Positions 6,132-7,427 of a stretch of DNA of 7,427 nucleotides are shown here, in pieces; within the stretch, counting starts at the first letter, position 1, and the number at the start of each line of letters is the position of its first letter. The notes beneath the pieces are model-generated. The model had not been told where the DNA came from, did no database searches, and saw only the letters and a program-made list of their open reading frames with translations. The translations under genes and the position numbers were made by a program. Origin of the DNA: Armatimonadota bacterium (GTDB taxonomy: Bacteria; Armatimonadota; Fimbriimonadia; Fimbriimonadales; ATM1); contig JACDEQ010000098.1 in assembly GCA_013816225.1 (NCBI GenBank), forward strand, positions 1-7,427, given 5' to 3'.

Positions 6132-6140
6132 TGCTATACT
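6132..6140 (+). promoter_or_regulatory. Extended -10 promoter candidate
   Basis: TGCTATACT has the TG-n-TATAAT layout of an extended -10 element with five of six -10 bases matching. No -35 box is visible 16-18 bases upstream, which extended -10 promoters can do without. Transcription would start near 6147 and give a leader of about 255 bases ahead of the GTG at 6403. Confidence 0.4.
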
Positions 6141-6200
6141 CGCCTGACTCTGATCCCCGAATTGTCCGGCAGAAAAGTTGTAGCGAGATGCTCTTAGGCT

Positions 6201-6290
6201 GGGAAGCAAGTTTGATACCGTTTGAGGTAACAGGAAGGTCTGCGCGTTTTACCGCCGGCCGGCCGTATCTTCTACTGCGTTCTTGCTCCC
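6201..6290 (+). other. Possible structured arm in the leader of the CsgG/FlgT-like gene
   Basis: Three nested pairings share one arm: GGG-A-AGCAAG (6201-6210) with CTTGCTCCC (6282-6290), nine pairs and one bulged A; GATAC (6214-6218) with GTATC (6265-6269); GGTAA (6226-6230) with TTACC (6249-6253). The order is consistent with a single long hairpin with internal loops inside the predicted leader. Individual helices are short enough to be chance, and I recognise no known RNA family. Confidence 0.25.
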
Positions 6291-6376
6291 TTCCATCGGT
6301 TGTCCGCTCGCGCCAGCGTCGCATGACGAGAGTTGGCCAACTGCCGTTCGCATTTCCCGGAGAGGGCATCAAACCC

Positions 6377-6406
6377 ATGCGTTATAAGGAGGACTCGTCA
6401 AAGTGA
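6377..6406 (+). CDS. Possible 9-codon leader ORF overlapping the next start
   Basis: ATG 6377 opens a nine-codon frame (MRYKEDSSK) whose TGA overlaps the GTG start of the next gene as GTGA. A purine-rich GGAGAGGG (6359-6366) lies 10 bases upstream. The downstream gene's own Shine-Dalgarno is inside this frame, so translating ribosomes could either block it or deliver reinitiation. It may simply be chance. Confidence 0.2.
   Translation: MRYKEDSSK
6385..6392 (+). promoter_or_regulatory. Strong ribosome binding site fixing the GTG start at 6403
   Basis: TAAGGAGG is a near-complete match to the anti-Shine-Dalgarno sequence of 16S rRNA and ends 10 bases before GTG 6403. It fixes that codon as the start of the exported protein, the only start candidate in the frame with such a site. 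Confidence 0.8.
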
Positions 6407-7427
6407 GACGGTTCAAAGACTCCATTTTTGCTCGTTTGGCAAGCAGGGCGGCTATCCTGTCCCTGCTATGCAATTTCCTACTGCTAGGCTTCACCCTGAA
6501 GTCGGCCGAAGCGCAATTCACATCGGCTTCGAAGCAGTGGGTCGTCCTTGACTTTGTGAACAAATCGGCACACGGCGGGCCCGCCCTTGGCGGCGCTGCG
6601 GCTGATGCTGTATCGACCCTGCTCTTGGGCACCAACCGATACGACATTCTGCCACGGGAAACCGTCGAGCGGATTTACAAAGAACTCGAACTGACTCCGC
6701 CTATTACAAGAGAATTGGACGTCCTTCGCGTCGGCCAGGCCTTGACTGCTGAGACGGTCATTACCGGTGAGATCACAGAATCCAGAATCAACACCAGTGC
6801 CCAAGGCAAGTCTGCGGATGTCGTGTTGGTTGTTCGCGGCATCGACGTCGCCTCGGGTCTTCCCGTCCTTGGCGCTGCTGTCCATGGCCAGTCTTCGGAA
6901 AGACCGGGCGACGTTAGCGACGACGTCGTTCTGAACGAAGCCGTCAGCTATGCAGCTCAGCAGGCCGTCAATTCGATTCTGACCCAGCAGGTGGATATTG
7001 CCACCGTTCTTACGACACCCACCACGCGTACCGTTCAATTGAACAAGGGTTCGCGACAAGGCCTTAAGAACGGAATGGAGATGGTTGTCACCCGCGGCAA
7101 GGAGCAAGTTGCGACGATCCGCATCAGCGACGTGAGCCCTGACCTTGCGACGGCAACGATTGTCAGAGCCTCGAAGGGTGTAGCACCAGGAGACAAAGCC
7201 CGCGCGATTTATAACAGGCTTGCAACCGTCACGCTGGAAAGGGGTGGCGGCGCTCGCGTTCGGTCTGCCCGTTCTGGTGGCTCGTCGAGCTCGCTGCTGT
7301 CTATCCTCGTCGTCGGCGCTTTGGCGCTAACCTTGGCTAACGGCGGAGGCAGTGGCCCTGGAGACCTCAAGAGCGAAGCCACCCCCTTGGCTGACAACGA
7401 GACCCCCGGCGTCAAGCTCTCTTGGCA
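6403..7427 (+). CDS. Exported CsgG-like / FlgT-C-like envelope protein, 3' end outside window
   Basis: The first 341 residues of a protein that runs off the window. A signal peptide (RRFKDSIFARLASR, hydrophobic 16-32, cleavage likely after AEA at residue 37) leads into WVVLDFVNKSAHGGPALGG and DAVSTLLLGTNRYDILPRETVERIYKELELTPP (split across 46-100), the pattern of CsgG/TolB-N-like domains, with an alpha-beta continuation to about 195. Residues 208-270 (VQLNKGSRQGLKNGMEMVV, TIRISDV, VAPGDKARAI) look like the C-terminal domain of the flagellar assembly protein FlgT. A Gly/Ser-rich linker, a hydrophobic helix (297-312) and a glycine-rich stretch follow; the last residues (ETPGVKLSW) could begin a fibronectin-III-like domain. 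CsgG forms an outer-membrane export pore and FlgT a flagellar H-ring, but no curli or flagellar genes lie here, so the role is unassigned. It lacks the lipobox cysteine of CsgG. Confidence 0.8.
   Translation, partial: MRRFKDSIFARLASRAAILSLLCNFLLLGFTLKSAEAQFTSASKQWVVLDFVNKSAHGGPALGGAAADAVSTLLLGTNRYDILPRETVERIYKELELTPPITRELDVLRVGQALTAETVITGEITESRINTSAQGKSADVVLVVRGIDVASGLPVLGAAVHGQSSERPGDVSDDVVLNEAVSYAAQQAVNSILTQQVDIATVLTTPTTRTVQLNKGSRQGLKNGMEMVVTRGKEQVATIRISDVSPDLATATIVRASKGVAPGDKARAIYNRLATVTLERGGGARVRSARSGGSSSSLLSILVVGALALTLANGGGSGPGDLKSEATPLADNETPGVKLSW

Larger units (their letters stand above)
6037..6402. other. 366-base intergenic region
   Basis: No convincing gene. A 98-codon plus-strand frame (6110-6406) and a minus-strand frame (6070-6378) run through it, but both are arginine- and serine-rich, lack recognisable motifs and have no good ribosome site. 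No clear terminator for coaE is visible: CCTC/GAGG near 6086-6102 lacks a T-run. The region contains an extended -10 promoter candidate (6132-6140), a possible long imperfect hairpin arm (6201-6290), and the strong ribosome site of the next gene. I found no tRNA, and no match to SRP RNA, tmRNA or RNase P RNA that I could recognise. Confidence 0.6.

Noticed and set aside
6256..6265. GC palindrome CGGCCGGCCG
   Set aside because: Ten-base palindromes are common at this size and composition; no repeat of it elsewhere near a gene start.
6331..6342. Perfect 12-bp palindrome AGTTGGCCAACT
   Set aside because: One or two such palindromes are expected by chance in 7.4 kb, and nothing else marks it as an operator.
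6110..6406. 98-codon plus-strand frame ending in GTGA overlap with the next gene
   Set aside because: Arginine/serine-rich, no motif, no ribosome site at its start, and a likely promoter lies inside it; the stop overlap alone is weak support.

Overview
The window is bacterial, moderately GC-rich and mostly coding. It fits a diderm that sorts proteins with exosortase: one product is a secreted repeat protein ending in a PEP-CTERM anchor. A large ribosomal protein S1 gene is followed by coaE, the order also seen in actinobacteria. From overall character I would guess Armatimonadota (Fimbriimonadia), but this is recall-based inference. I see no mobile element, CRISPR array, tRNA or rRNA.

Layout: (1) 1-1703, plus strand: the 3' end of a membrane protein gene overlaps by ATGA a gene for a 513-residue protein with one N-terminal membrane anchor, a predicted beta-propeller-like extracytoplasmic part and about five C-terminal membrane helices. 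(2) 1759-2778, minus strand: a secreted, HAF-like repeat protein with a PEP-CTERM tail, convergent with the previous gene. (3) 2808-3280, minus strand: a gene graveyard. The first ~72 codons of a pyrimidine-nucleoside/thymidine phosphorylase run directly, out of frame, into the last ~72 codons of a galactose-oxidase-like (DUF1929) protein, followed by a terminator-like hairpin. This looks like the scar of one deletion that joined two neighbouring genes. (4) 3281-3489: the leader of the S1 gene. It can be drawn as a long-range stem closing over three hairpins, one of which holds the start codon of a 17-codon leader ORF with a very good Shine-Dalgarno sequence; the S1 gene itself has a poorly placed one. 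(5) 3490-5394: rpsA-like gene with four S1 domains between long acidic extensions, ended by a strong intrinsic terminator. (6) 5461-6036: coaE, starting at TTG only 13 bases after that terminator, with several family motifs altered. (7) 6037-6402: a 366-base gap with an extended -10 promoter candidate and a possible structured leader. (8) 6403-7427: the 5' part of an exported protein combining a CsgG-like N-terminal domain with a FlgT-C-like domain and a membrane segment, cut by the window end.

The genes fall into two themes: core functions (translation and coenzyme A synthesis, 3490-6036) and cell-envelope proteins (both flanks). The two items most worth following up are the rpsA leader with its start-codon hairpin and leader ORF, and the deoA/DUF1929 deletion junction.
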